Assembly (NCBI GenBank): GCA_900155405.1
Contig: LT700188.1
Span: 806,001-870,000, forward strand
DNA length: 64,000 nucleotides
Source: Negativicoccus massiliensis
GTDB taxonomy: Bacteria; Bacillota; Negativicutes; Veillonellales; Negativicoccaceae
Reading direction: 5' to 3'
The position numbers and the translations under genes are program-made. The notes beneath the pieces were generated by a model. The model was not told the origin of the DNA and did not search any database. It was given only the letters and a program-made list of their open reading frames with translations. Shown here in pieces: positions 46,763-54,928 of this stretch (its first letter is position 1; each line of letters begins with the position of its first letter).

Positions 46763-48153
46763 GTGGCCCTCCCCGCGACGAACGCCGATGCCGTCGCTTC
46801 CTGATACCGATCGGGCAACAAATCACGGAATGTAGCGTCCGCCTGCATGCGGCCGACCACTTCATCGAACGCGCCCACCATGACCAAACGTCCTTCGTCC
46901 AACAGCGCGGCGCGCTTGGCGTACAGCGCGACTTCCGCCAACTGCGACTCGGTAACGACAACGGTCAGACCATCGCGCCGATTCAGCGTGCCGAGCAATT
47001 CGTAAAACGCTTGCGTGCCTTCCGGATCGAGCGCCGAGGTCGGCTCATCGATGACCAATATTCGCGGCTCCGTCGCGAGCACCGACGCGATGACCAAGCG
47101 CTGACGCTGACCGCCGGAAAGCGTCGACACATTACGTTCCTCCAAACCGCTCAACCCGACTTTCGCCAACGCCTCCGCGCTGCGGCGCGCAATTTCCGCG
47201 GCAGCGTAACCGCGATTTTCCAACGCGAATTCCATTTCTTCGGCGACGGTCAACGTCACCAACTGCGCATCGTAATCCGGTAAAATCGTGCCGACTTTAG
47301 TCGCGATCTCCGCGATGCTGTGCTGCGTAATCGCCAGATCTTCCACAAAAACCATGCCGCGCATAACGCCGCCGTAGTAATGCGGAACCGCTCCGCAGAG
47401 CGCGGACATCAGCGTCGTTTTACCGGCCCCCGCCGCGCCCGCCAACACCAGAAAGTCGCCGCGTTCGACCGTCAGATTAATATCTTGCAACGCGTCCGTT
47501 GTCGCCTGCGGATACCGATAACTCAAATGTTCGATGGAAAACGGCGCATCCTGTTGCGGCCGTAAAGTAAGTCCCGTGTGCGACACGGTGGCGACTTCCG
47601 CTTGCGCCGTCAGCGAAGCATGCAGCAGCCGTTGCGCCGGCGCGTACAGAACCGGCGTGATAACGCCGTTAATGACCGCGACCAAACCGACCGCCGGGAG
47701 CATCGCATACAAATATACATTGGTCGCAATCCCGAGCATGTATGTCATCAGCGATACAAAAACGAAACCGCTGATCAATGTGGCGACGCCGCCGCAGACC
47801 GCGCTCAGGATGCTTTTTTGCCGGACGTGCGGCAAAATCATGTGCGCGAAACACGCGGCCGTCATCGCGCCCAACGGTTCGCTGATCAGATTGCCGTAGG
47901 GAAAGCCCGATTTCGAGGTCAAAATTTCGATGCAGGCCGCCACCATGCCGATGCCGAAACATTGGCGATACGTGGGTTTCGTCAGTAAAATCGCCACGCA
48001 ATACGTCGCGATCATCCAATTCGGCGTAAACCCCGCGATGGAGGGGGACGCGATATGTAAAATCGTCCCGATGGAAAGCAACAAAGTCGAAACGGTCAAC
48101 CAGCGAAATTGCCCGCCGCGTGTTTTTTGAAATACCAATGTTTGTGTTTGCAT
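46756..48153 (-). CDS. Fused ECF S component and ATPase, probably for tryptophan
   Basis: The 465-residue protein joins a six-segment S domain (about 15-180, with SKSGFPYGNLISEPLGAMTA) to an ABC ATPase (205-465). The ATPase has Walker A GAAGAGKTT, signature LSGGQ (345-349), Walker B VIDE and D-loop SALD. The switch His is missing (TES at 401-403). S-A fusions are uncommon; usually the S protein is separate. The gene follows a T-box leader whose specifier is most likely UGG, so the cargo is inferred to be tryptophan or a precursor. The start at 48153 follows GGAAAGGAG. Confidence 0.85.
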   Translation of the reverse strand: MQTQTLVFQKTRGGQFRWLTVSTLLLSIGTILHIASPSIAGFTPNWMIATYCVAILLTKPTYRQCFGIGMVAACIEILTSKSGFPYGNLISEPLGAMTAACFAHMILPHVRQKSILSAVCGGVATLISGFVFVSLMTYMLGIATNVYLYAMLPAVGLVAVINGVITPVLYAPAQRLLHASLTAQAEVATVSHTGLTLRPQQDAPFSIEHLSYRYPQATTDALQDINLTVERGDFLVLAGAAGAGKTTLMSALCGAVPHYYGGVMRGMVFVEDLAITQHSIAEIATKVGTILPDYDAQLVTLTVAEEMEFALENRGYAAAEIARRSAEALAKVGLSGLEERNVSTLSGGQRQRLVIASVLATEPRILVIDEPTSALDPEGTQAFYELLGTLNRRDGLTVVVTESQLAEVALYAKRAALLDEGRLVMVGAFDEVVGRMQADATFRDLLPDRYQEATASAFVAGRATC

Positions 48154-48180
48154 GTTATCTCCTTTCCGATGCGGACAATA

Positions 48181-48475
48181 AAAAAGCCTCCCGTCCACAT
48201 CCATATCCAAATGATATGGGGACGAAAGGTATCCTTCCGCGGTGCCACCCCGCTTGACTGTCATCAGTCCGGCTTACTACGTACGGCGATTTGCGATACG
48301 CGCTTCGGGATAGCGGCCGAAGATGCCGTCGACGCCTACCCCGCGCAGCGGATCGGGTCGTATCTCCCGGGCCCATTCGCGTCGTCCTCCCGCGCCGATC
48401 TTCCACTGTCACCGGCTCGCTTTGGCGTTTGTTACGACGGTACTCTTCCCGTTCATCGATGATTTCATTTAATTA
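48181..48475 (-). promoter_or_regulatory. T-box riboswitch, probable tryptophan specifier
   Basis: On the minus strand the T-box GGTGGCACCGCGG lies at 48249-48237. Stem I pairs CGTCGT with ACGACG and CGGG with CCCG. Its internal loop has AGTA on one side (48444-48441) and GAATGGG on the other. After the conserved GAA the triplet is TGG (48375-48373), a tryptophan codon; reading ATG (Met) one base earlier is the alternative. A terminator (CGTCC/GGACG stem and CTTTTTT) ends the leader at about 48181-48230. Uncharged tRNA should release transcription of the ECF operon. Confidence 0.88.
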
Positions 48476-48480
48476 CAGGT

Positions 48481-48509
48481 AGAATAGCACAAAAAAATAG
48501 CAGTGTCAA
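48481..48509 (-). promoter_or_regulatory. Promoter of the T-box/ECF operon
   Basis: -35 TTGACA (48504-48509), -10 TATTCT (48481-48486), spacer 17 bases. Confidence 0.8.
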
Positions 48510-48582
48510 TTTTTCTCCAAAATATTTTTAACGCGCATCATGACTCTCATAACGAATCCGCGTGGGCGCGGTTTCCCGATGT

Positions 48583-48588
48583 TATAAT
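48583..48588 (+). promoter_or_regulatory. -10 box of the symporter gene
   Basis: TATAAT, 39 bp before the GTG start; no clear -35 box. Confidence 0.45.
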
Positions 48589-48626
48589 AAAAAAGAATGG
48601 ATTGTCTGTGGTATATAGGAGGCAAT

Positions 48627-48664
48627 GTGAGCTCATTTACCCTGTGGCATTGGGGCGGAATTTT
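48627..48664 (+). pseudogene. 5' fragment of the sodium:solute symporter gene
   Basis: AGGAGG lies four bases before a GTG that opens 12-13 codons (SSFTLWHWGGIL). This looks like the natural start of the symporter whose body resumes at 48911. The frame runs straight into adapter sequence at 48665, so the break is in the assembly and not necessarily in the organism. Confidence 0.65.
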
Positions 48665-48740
48665 AGATCGGAAGAGCGTCGTGTAGGGAAAGAGTGTAGA
48701 TCTCGGTGGTCGCCGTATCATTAAAAAAAAAAAAAAAAAA
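48665..48740 (+). other. Illumina universal adapter plus poly-A (sequencing artefact)
   Basis: 48665-48722 equals the complete reverse complement of the 58-nt TruSeq universal adapter, starting AGATCGGAAGAGCGTCGTGT. Eighteen A follow (48723-48740), as seen when reads run past the adapter. It is not genomic DNA. Confidence 0.98.
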
Positions 48741-48910
48741 TAGAGCTGTTCAACTGATAATTTGATTAAAACGTCAACTAAGTCTCTCCAAGAAAACATG
48801 ATTCTATAGTGGAACTGTATACTACATCAAAACTCAAAAGAAATCAGAAACAAAACTGCGAAATAGAAGTATTGCTTGTCACTAGGTATTATTGAATACG
48901 TCATCGAATT
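48741..48910. other. AT-rich segment of unknown origin
   Basis: This 170-bp stretch is clearly AT-richer than the rest of the window, has no coding frame continuing the symporter and joins the poly-A tract. A 12-base sequence GTATTGCTTGTC near its right end (48869-48880) is repeated exactly where the symporter resumes (48911-48922). It is probably a chimeric or contaminating read fragment. Confidence 0.7.
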
Positions 48911-50146
48911 GTATTGCTTGTCGGCACGATCGTCGGCGGCTCGGCCACCGTCGGTACCGCCCAAGGCGCCGTGAGCGCCGGTTTTTCCGCTTGGTGGTTT
49001 ACTTTCGGCTCAACGCTCGGCTTTATTTTGTTGGGCAAAGTGTACGCCGGGCCGTTGCGCGCAAGCGGCTTAAAAACCATCGCCGAGTATATGGCGGCGC
49101 GCTACGGCAAAATGGCGGGCGTAGCGACTTCCATCGTGTCCGTCTTGGGTATTTTCTTTTCGCTCGTCGCGAGCGGCTTGGCCGGCATTCATTTCATGCA
49201 AATTTTATTTCCCGTCTCGGAACTGACGGGCACTGTATTGCTGCTCGTCATTGTCGTGTTGTACGTTTTGGCCGGCGGCATTCGCGGTACGGCGGTGTCC
49301 GGCATCGTCAAAACGGTGTTGCTCTACGCCACGCTGATCATCGCGGGCGTTTACGCCTGGCGCGGCTTGGCGCAACTTCCCGCGGCCACGGTATGGCACG
49401 CCGACTGGCTTTGGCCGCAAGGGAGCAGCGGCTGGCGCATGTTCGCCACGAACTGTCTTTCCGTCATTATCGGCGTGGCTGTGACGCAATCGTATGCGCA
49501 GGCGCTGTACAGCGCGCGTGACGCCGAAACCGCGGCGCGCGGCAGTTACTTGGCGGCCGCGCTTTGCATGCCGGTCGGTTTGCCGCTGATTTTAATCGGC
49601 ATTCATACGCACTTTATGACGCCGTCGATCGACGCCGTCACCGCCTTGCCGATGTTTATGCGGATGCACTTGCCCGCGCTTTTGGCGGGGCTGGGAATCG
49701 GCGCGATTTTACTTTCCATCATCGGCTCGATCGCCGGACTGTCGTTGGGTGCCGCCACCTCGATCGCCGTCGATATCTTCGAGTCGGGTTTCGGCGTAAA
49801 GGGACAAAAGCGGCTGCTTTTCATTTTGCAAGCGGCGCTGATTATGCTTGTGCTCGCCGCCTTCGCGGTTTCGTTATACCGCTACCACTCCCAGATTCTC
49901 TACTGGAATTTCCTTTCCTTTTCGCTGCGCGGCGCGGGCGTTTTCTTACCTTTTCTACTCGCCATTTACGCCAAAGGACCGACCTCTGAAAAAAGCACGA
50001 CGGCGAATATTCTTTTCTCCACTTCGATCGCCGTGCTTTCCATCGGCAACGATACCTTCACGCTCAATCCTCTCTATGTGGGCATCGGCACGTCTGCCTG
50101 CTGGCTGCTTGTGGAAACCATTTGGCGGCGCATTGATCGTCATTAA
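48911..50146 (+). CDS. Sodium:solute symporter family protein, N-terminus lost to artefact
   Basis: About 411 residues of an SSS-family transporter are present, beginning inside the second membrane segment (LLVGTIVGGSATVGTAQGA). Later motifs include the sodium-site region around SIIGSIAGLSLGAATSIAVD. SSS proteins have roughly 50-60 residues before this point, so about 45 are missing apart from the 5' fragment at 48627. A TTG at 48914 is not a credible start. The substrate is unknown. The true gene is probably intact in the organism. Confidence 0.85.
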   Translation, partial: VLLVGTIVGGSATVGTAQGAVSAGFSAWWFTFGSTLGFILLGKVYAGPLRASGLKTIAEYMAARYGKMAGVATSIVSVLGIFFSLVASGLAGIHFMQILFPVSELTGTVLLLVIVVLYVLAGGIRGTAVSGIVKTVLLYATLIIAGVYAWRGLAQLPAATVWHADWLWPQGSSGWRMFATNCLSVIIGVAVTQSYAQALYSARDAETAARGSYLAAALCMPVGLPLILIGIHTHFMTPSIDAVTALPMFMRMHLPALLAGLGIGAILLSIIGSIAGLSLGAATSIAVDIFESGFGVKGQKRLLFILQAALIMLVLAAFAVSLYRYHSQILYWNFLSFSLRGAGVFLPFLLAIYAKGPTSEKSTTANILFSTSIAVLSIGNDTFTLNPLYVGIGTSACWLLVETIWRRIDRH

Positions 50147-50224
50147 ATGATCGAGTGTCATCATCGCAATGCTATAATAAAATCAATTTGAATTCGGTTA
50201 TGTGTTCAGAAACGGTTGTTCATT

Positions 50225-50791
50225 ATGAAAAAACACAATCTCCGCTGGTTCGCGCGCGTCAGTCTGCTCGCGGCCATTGCCGCCGTATTGATGCTGTGGC
50301 AATTTCCGCTGCCGCTGATGCCCACTTTTTTAACGCTGGATATCAGCGATGTGCCTGTCGTCGTCGGCGCGCTTTTGTTCGGCTGGCCCGCCGGCGCCGC
50401 CATCGCCATCTTAAAAAATTTATTGCATCTGCCCGTGTCATCCACTTTCGGGATCGGTGAAATCGCCAATGCGGCGTTGGCGATTACCTACATCACTGTT
50501 GTCGCGCTGCTGCGCCGTTGGGGATGGCTCGCGTATGTGGCGGCCACCTGCGCCATTGCCGCCGTCGCCGTATTTCTCAACTTTACTTTGCTGCTGCCGC
50601 TCTATCAATCCGCATTTGGTATTTCGACCGCGCAGCTGTTGGCCATGTCCGCGCGCGCCGGCTCCCGACTCATCACCGTCTGGGATTTCATGTGGTGGGT
50701 GATCGTGCCTTTCAATCTCATCAAAGGCGGCTTGATCACGCTCCTTGCCTTACCGATTTATCGCCGCCTGCGTACGATGCCGCGGCAATAA
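50225..50791 (+). CDS. ECF S component, RibU-like (riboflavin)
   Basis: The 188-residue membrane protein shows the RibU pattern: WQFPLPLMPTFLTLDISDVP, then GAAIAILKNLLHLPVSST and GIGEIANA. RibU binds riboflavin for uptake through a shared ECF module. No FMN riboswitch was seen in the short leader, and the ribosome site is weak. TATAAT at 50173-50178 is a likely -10 box. It ends at a bidirectional terminator. Confidence 0.8.
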   Translation: MKKHNLRWFARVSLLAAIAAVLMLWQFPLPLMPTFLTLDISDVPVVVGALLFGWPAGAAIAILKNLLHLPVSSTFGIGEIANAALAITYITVVALLRRWGWLAYVAATCAIAAVAVFLNFTLLLPLYQSAFGISTAQLLAMSARAGSRLITVWDFMWWVIVPFNLIKGGLITLLALPIYRRLRTMPRQ

Positions 50792-50822
50792 AAAAGTCCT
50801 CGCCAAGCGAGGACTTTTTTTA
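50787..50822. terminator. Bidirectional terminator
   Basis: AAGTCCTCGC/GCGAGGACTT stem with A and T tails between converging genes. Confidence 0.85.
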
Positions 50823-51548
50823 TTTGTGTAAACCGTAGCGAATAATCAATCGGCTGATTTCGTATAAAAGCAAAATGGGAATGGCCAGCAGCGTTTGCGA
50901 AACCAGGTCGGTCGTCGGTGTAATAATCGCCGCCGCGATAAACGCCAGCAAGATGACAAAGCGGCGTTGCGCTTTGAGCCATGCGGACGACACCACATCC
51001 ATTTCGGCAAGCGCCAAAAGAACCAGCGGCAAATTAAACACGAACCCGAACGGCAGGATCAGCATCAACGCGAAATCCAAATAACTTTCCATGGAGATCA
51101 GCGGTTGCACCGTGCTGTCGCCGAAGGAAAGAAAAAAGTGCAGCCCCTGCGGCAAGACAACGAAAAAGCCGAACGCCGTTCCCGCTAAAAAAAGCAGCAG
51201 CGAACCGGGCACCAACAGCGCCAGAATCGCGTGTTCTTTTTGCGTAAACGCCGGCACCAAAAACGCCCAGAATTCATAAAACAACACCGGCGCGGCAAAG
51301 ACAATACCCGCCACCATCGCCACTTTAACATAAATAAAAAATGCTTCCGCCGGTCGCAGATAATACAGCTGGCCCGCAGGCGCCGTGATGAACGCCACAA
51401 TGAAATCGATGAAACAGCCGCTCACCGCCATGCCGACCACGGCCGCCAGAATGGCGCGGATCAGCCTCCGTCGCAACTCCCCGAGATGATCGATCAGCGT
51501 CATCTCCCGCGGATCGGCGAAGCAGGCCGCGGAGGTCGCGCTTTTCAT
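50820..51548 (-). CDS. tatC: Twin-arginine translocase subunit TatC
   Basis: The 242-residue protein has six membrane segments and the TatC start [18 protein letters not shown]. The conserved segment [18 protein letters not shown] and the acidic residue region in [16 protein letters not shown] are present. It is the receptor for Tat signal peptides. Its ATG overlaps the tatA stop by four bases. Confidence 0.95.
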   Translation of the reverse strand: MKSATSAACFADPREMTLIDHLGELRRRLIRAILAAVVGMAVSGCFIDFIVAFITAPAGQLYYLRPAEAFFIYVKVAMVAGIVFAAPVLFYEFWAFLVPAFTQKEHAILALLVPGSLLLFLAGTAFGFFVVLPQGLHFFLSFGDSTVQPLISMESYLDFALMLILPFGFVFNLPLVLLALAEMDVVSSAWLKAQRRFVILLAFIAAAIITPTTDLVSQTLLAIPILLLYEISRLIIRYGLHK

Positions 51549-51745
51549 TCTTTCGGCGGTAACGACGAAGCGACGGTAACGTCTTTATGCGCTTCTGCGG
51601 TCGTATCGTTGCCGTTGATCGCGTCTTTAAATTCGTGCATGCTTTTGCCCATCGCCTTGCCGATTTCCGGCAGTTTACCCGGTCCGAACAGCACCAGGCC
51701 GATCACCAAAATTAAGATAAGTTCAGGAATGCCCAAGCCGAACAT
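51545..51745 (-). CDS. tatA: Twin-arginine translocase subunit TatA
   Basis: The 66-residue protein is typical: a short N-terminal membrane helix ([20 protein letters not shown]), the [16 protein letters not shown] hinge and amphipathic helix, and a polar tail. No TatB gene is present, as in most Firmicutes, so TatA is probably bifunctional. GGAGGG precedes the ATG. Confidence 0.95.
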   Translation of the reverse strand: MFGLGIPELILILVIGLVLFGPGKLPEIGKAMGKSMHEFKDAINGNDTTAEAHKDVTVASSLPPKE

Positions 51746-51973
51746 AGTAAACCCTCCTCTGATTTATGGTATTTGGTTTCCTTTTGAGGATACAGAGGCA
51801 ATATCGTTTTACGGTGAAAAAATCTTTTAAATTTTGTAAAATTCAGTTTCAAAGAGTGATTTCTGTAATTTTGCGTGTTTTTACCGAAACCTAAACGAAT
51901 TATAAATAAACCTCCTTTATAGTTACGTTTATCCATGGACGAATCCATACAGGGTAACAAAGGAGGAATTACT

Positions 51974-53146
51974 ATGTCTACAGAAGAAATGCACGCAACG
52001 CCCGCGACAATGTCGCGCCGCGGCTTTTTGAAATTGGCCGCCGGCTCCGCGTTGGGCGCGGCCATGCTCTCCATGCCGTCCTTTGCGTTGGCGCGCGAAC
52101 TGGAAACGAAATCGCGTCAGCTGAAACCGATCATGTACGATGCAATTCCGCAAAACGCCATCGCATGCGGCCAACAGGCGCCGCTGATCAACGACTGCTA
52201 CCGTTCGATCCTGGGTTACGCGGAAAAAATTCGTGATGCGGGATTGCGGCGCGAAGTCACCGACCTCATCCGGAATCCGTCGCTGCGTTTCTTGCAGGAA
52301 TACAGTTCACCGGCGGCGCGTCATCGCATCTACACGCAGCTGGCCAACCAAGGCTTAGTCGATACCGCAAAAACCGATGAGGCGCATTTCTTCCCCGTCT
52401 CCGACGGCAAAATTCAGGAATTCCGTACGGCGCCGGGCAGCGGCTACGGCAGCCACCATCCGTACCCGGGCGGCTTGGCTACGCACGTCAATGCCAACAT
52501 GCACATCACGGAGGCCGTCTGCAATACATACCGGGATGTTTTCATGTATAACGTCAATCGCGACATCGCATTCGGCGCGGAACTTCTGCACGATATCGCG
52601 AAGCCGTTCGTTTTCGCCTGGCAGAAAAACGGCCGTTCGCTGCAGGAATATACGATTGCGGGCACCGGCGCTCACCACATTTTCTCCATCGCAGAAATTA
52701 TTTACCGCGGTTTCCCTGCGGATTTCGTCGTCGCCCAGGCTTGCGCACATGAAGCGCCGAACTCGGCGAAAGGCAATGAATCCGTCGCCGGCTGGCTGAA
52801 AGCCGCCGCAATGATCGCCGGTAAAGATCCGTTCGCGTACGGTTTGTTGAACAAAACCGGTGACGGCATTCGCGATCCGCACCGTCAGGAAGGCTACATC
52901 GTTCACTTGGGCGACCATGACTGGGTGCTCTCTTCGCCGGCCGCGCAAAAGAGCGTGGCGATTCTGAAAGAAATCGCCAAACGCGATTACGGCATGAGCG
53001 CTGCCGATCTCGAAGGGGCGCGTTTTAACCACTTCCGCAACTACGTCGGCTCGCAACTTTCCTACATGTTCCTCAACATGCTCGCTGCGGAACCGAACGG
53101 CGAAAAACTCATCGCGGCACAGGTTCACAAAGTCATTTTGAAATAA
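51974..53146 (+). CDS. Tat-exported HD-domain-like protein
   Basis: The 390-residue protein has a clear Tat signal: SRRGFLKLAAGSALGAAM at 14-31 with an ALA cleavage site at 38-40. The mature part has a His/Asp pattern like HD metal hydrolases: HH at 161-162 and H171 (GGLATHV), the HD pair at 206-207 (LLHDIAKP), HH at 234-235 (GTGAHHIFSIAE), H259 (ACAHEAP) and HLGDHD at 311-316. HD enzymes are normally cytoplasmic phosphohydrolases; an exported one is unusual. It faces tatA-tatC across a 228-bp divergent region. AAGGAGG precedes the ATG. Function is inferred from motifs only. Confidence 0.75.
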   Translation: MSTEEMHATPATMSRRGFLKLAAGSALGAAMLSMPSFALARELETKSRQLKPIMYDAIPQNAIACGQQAPLINDCYRSILGYAEKIRDAGLRREVTDLIRNPSLRFLQEYSSPAARHRIYTQLANQGLVDTAKTDEAHFFPVSDGKIQEFRTAPGSGYGSHHPYPGGLATHVNANMHITEAVCNTYRDVFMYNVNRDIAFGAELLHDIAKPFVFAWQKNGRSLQEYTIAGTGAHHIFSIAEIIYRGFPADFVVAQACAHEAPNSAKGNESVAGWLKAAAMIAGKDPFAYGLLNKTGDGIRDPHRQEGYIVHLGDHDWVLSSPAAQKSVAILKEIAKRDYGMSAADLEGARFNHFRNYVGSQLSYMFLNMLAAEPNGEKLIAAQVHKVILK

Positions 53147-53175
53147 ATGCAAAGCGTCGCGGCGCTTACCTCCAC

Positions 53176-53204
53176 TTGGTAGAGGACGGTAAATATGCTA
53201 TAAT
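53176..53204 (+). promoter_or_regulatory. Promoter of tRNA-Gly
   Basis: -35 TTGGTA (53176-53181), -10 TATAAT (53199-53204), spacer 17 bases, 12 bp before the tRNA. Confidence 0.7.
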
Positions 53205-53216
53205 ATGTACCGTCAA

Positions 53217-53291
53217 GCGGGTGTAGTTCATCGGTAGAACGTCAGCTTCCCAAGCTGAATGTAGAGGGTTCGATTCCCTTCACCCGCTCCA
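53217..53291 (+). tRNA. tRNA-Gly (CCC)
   Basis: 75 nt with encoded CCA; acceptor GCGGGTG/CACCCGC; anticodon arm CAGCT-TCCCA-AGCTG with loop TTCCCAA gives CCC. Confidence 0.92.
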
Positions 53292-53317
53292 ATTTTATGT
53301 TGATTTCGATGACGTTC

Positions 53318-53344
53318 AAAGCTCCCGATTCCGGGAGCTTTTTT
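53318..53344 (+). terminator. tRNA-Gly terminator
   Basis: AGCTCCCG/CGGGAGCT stem followed by T6. Confidence 0.8.
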
Positions 53345-53519
53345 GTTGCGCAAGCGTATCGTGTTTTGTTGGCAGTACTGCCAGAGACTTGATTCCTCAT
53401 TCCCTCGAGCCTTGTTTCGCCCCGTTTGGCCGTGAGAATGCGTTTTCAGTGGTATAATAACCGTAAGAATTATTTGTTTTAATTGGCGCGTAAAGGATTC
53501 GGCAAAAGGCGGTACCATA

Positions 53520-54908
53520 TTGACTACATTAAAATTTTTCAGTTGGCTGAAACAACCGCGCAATACCATTTGGTGGCAACCCGCCAAAGGCGCACTGTTT
53601 GTTATCCTATATGTCATCGCGGTACTCGTCAGCACGCGTTATCTTCCAACCAACCTGTTCCCGGATATTCCGTCGCGCACGATCGATGGTCTGTTGACCA
53701 TTTTGGCGTCGAGCATGCTGGCGGTCACTACTTTTTCTCTTTCCATTATGGAGAATGCGTTTTCTTCCGCGTCACGCGGTGCGACCCCGCGTTCCGTCGA
53801 ACTCGTCATGGCGGACGACAGCACCCGACTCGCCATCGCCAGTTTCATTTCGACATTTATTTATGCCATTATCACAAAGATCGCCTTGGGAAGCGGTTCC
53901 TTCGCGCAAAACGGCCGCTTCCTCTTTTTCCTCAGCACGATTGTCGTCATCGCCTACCTGATTGTTGTACTGATCCGCTGGGTGCAGGTACTATCGACAC
54001 TCGGACACTTGGGCGACACGATGGATAAGGTATATGCCAAAGCGGCAGAGACCATGCGCCGTTATCGCAGCCTCCCCAAACTCGGCGCCAGATGGGTGCC
54101 GACCAAAGACGCGCTGCCGGATGCGCATTTCATTTGCGCCGAGACGGGTCAGTTCGCGCTGATTCATTTGGACCTTTTACAGGAGTGGGCGGAAAAACAT
54201 GACGTGCATGTTTTCATTCGCTTACATCCGGGTGACTTTCTGTATCGCGGCGAACCGCTGGCGGATATTTACCAAAATGACGGTTCGGACTCGTTGACGG
54301 AAGAAGATCTGTCGCTTTTACGCAGTTTCTTTGTCGTTAAGCCAACGCGCAGTTATGAACAAGATCCTCGTTTCGGTTTTATCGTCTTAAAAGAAATCGC
54401 GCAACGCTCGATTTCCCCCTCGATGAACGATCCCGGTTCGGTGATAGCGGTGATGAATCTGATGGCGAAATTGTTGCTGGACGCTACCGCGCCGCGCGAC
54501 AACATGACCGTCTACGATCGCATCGGCATGCAACCTCTGCAGGAAACGGATTTCATCTATCGTTCCTTTGACGGCATCATTCGCGACAGCGACCAAAATG
54601 CAGGTATATCCATGCAGGCGTTGCACATTATGTATGCGGTTTCGCGCCATGCGCCCGAGGAAACGATTCGCAAAGCGGCGCGTATTCAGGCGCGCTTGAT
54701 TTTGGAACACGCACGCCGAGCATTCAGCACCCGTCAGGATTTGTTTCGCGTGGAAAGCGCCTATGTCCAATATTTTCCGGATGATACGCCGATCGAAGCC
54801 TCCGCGTATTTTCCCGATGACGAAGCGGCGGAACGTCAACAATCATTGGCGGATGCCGACCTGACGGCTCTCTTTGAAGAGCTGCGTGACGAAAACGATC
54901 GACAGTAA
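53520..54908 (+). CDS. DUF2254 membrane protein
   Basis: The 462-residue protein fits DUF2254. Four N-terminal membrane segments (to about residue 150) include the family region TTFSLSIMENAFSSASRGATP. A cytoplasmic domain follows with EWAEKHDVHVFIRLHPGDF and ISPSMNDPGSVIAVMN. The function of the family is unknown. The start is TTG after a weak AAGGCGG site. An extended -10 box (TGGTATAAT, ending 53458) lies about 60 bp upstream. The next gene starts 20 bp after its stop. Confidence 0.82.
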   Translation: MTTLKFFSWLKQPRNTIWWQPAKGALFVILYVIAVLVSTRYLPTNLFPDIPSRTIDGLLTILASSMLAVTTFSLSIMENAFSSASRGATPRSVELVMADDSTRLAIASFISTFIYAIITKIALGSGSFAQNGRFLFFLSTIVVIAYLIVVLIRWVQVLSTLGHLGDTMDKVYAKAAETMRRYRSLPKLGARWVPTKDALPDAHFICAETGQFALIHLDLLQEWAEKHDVHVFIRLHPGDFLYRGEPLADIYQNDGSDSLTEEDLSLLRSFFVVKPTRSYEQDPRFGFIVLKEIAQRSISPSMNDPGSVIAVMNLMAKLLLDATAPRDNMTVYDRIGMQPLQETDFIYRSFDGIIRDSDQNAGISMQALHIMYAVSRHAPEETIRKAARIQARLILEHARRAFSTRQDLFRVESAYVQYFPDDTPIEASAYFPDDEAAERQQSLADADLTALFEELRDENDRQ

Positions 54909-54928
54909 AATAAAACAAAGGAAATGAT

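Noticed and set aside
48503-48799. Open frames on both strands across the adapter
   Set aside because: They translate adapter sequence and poly-A/poly-T, not genomic DNA.
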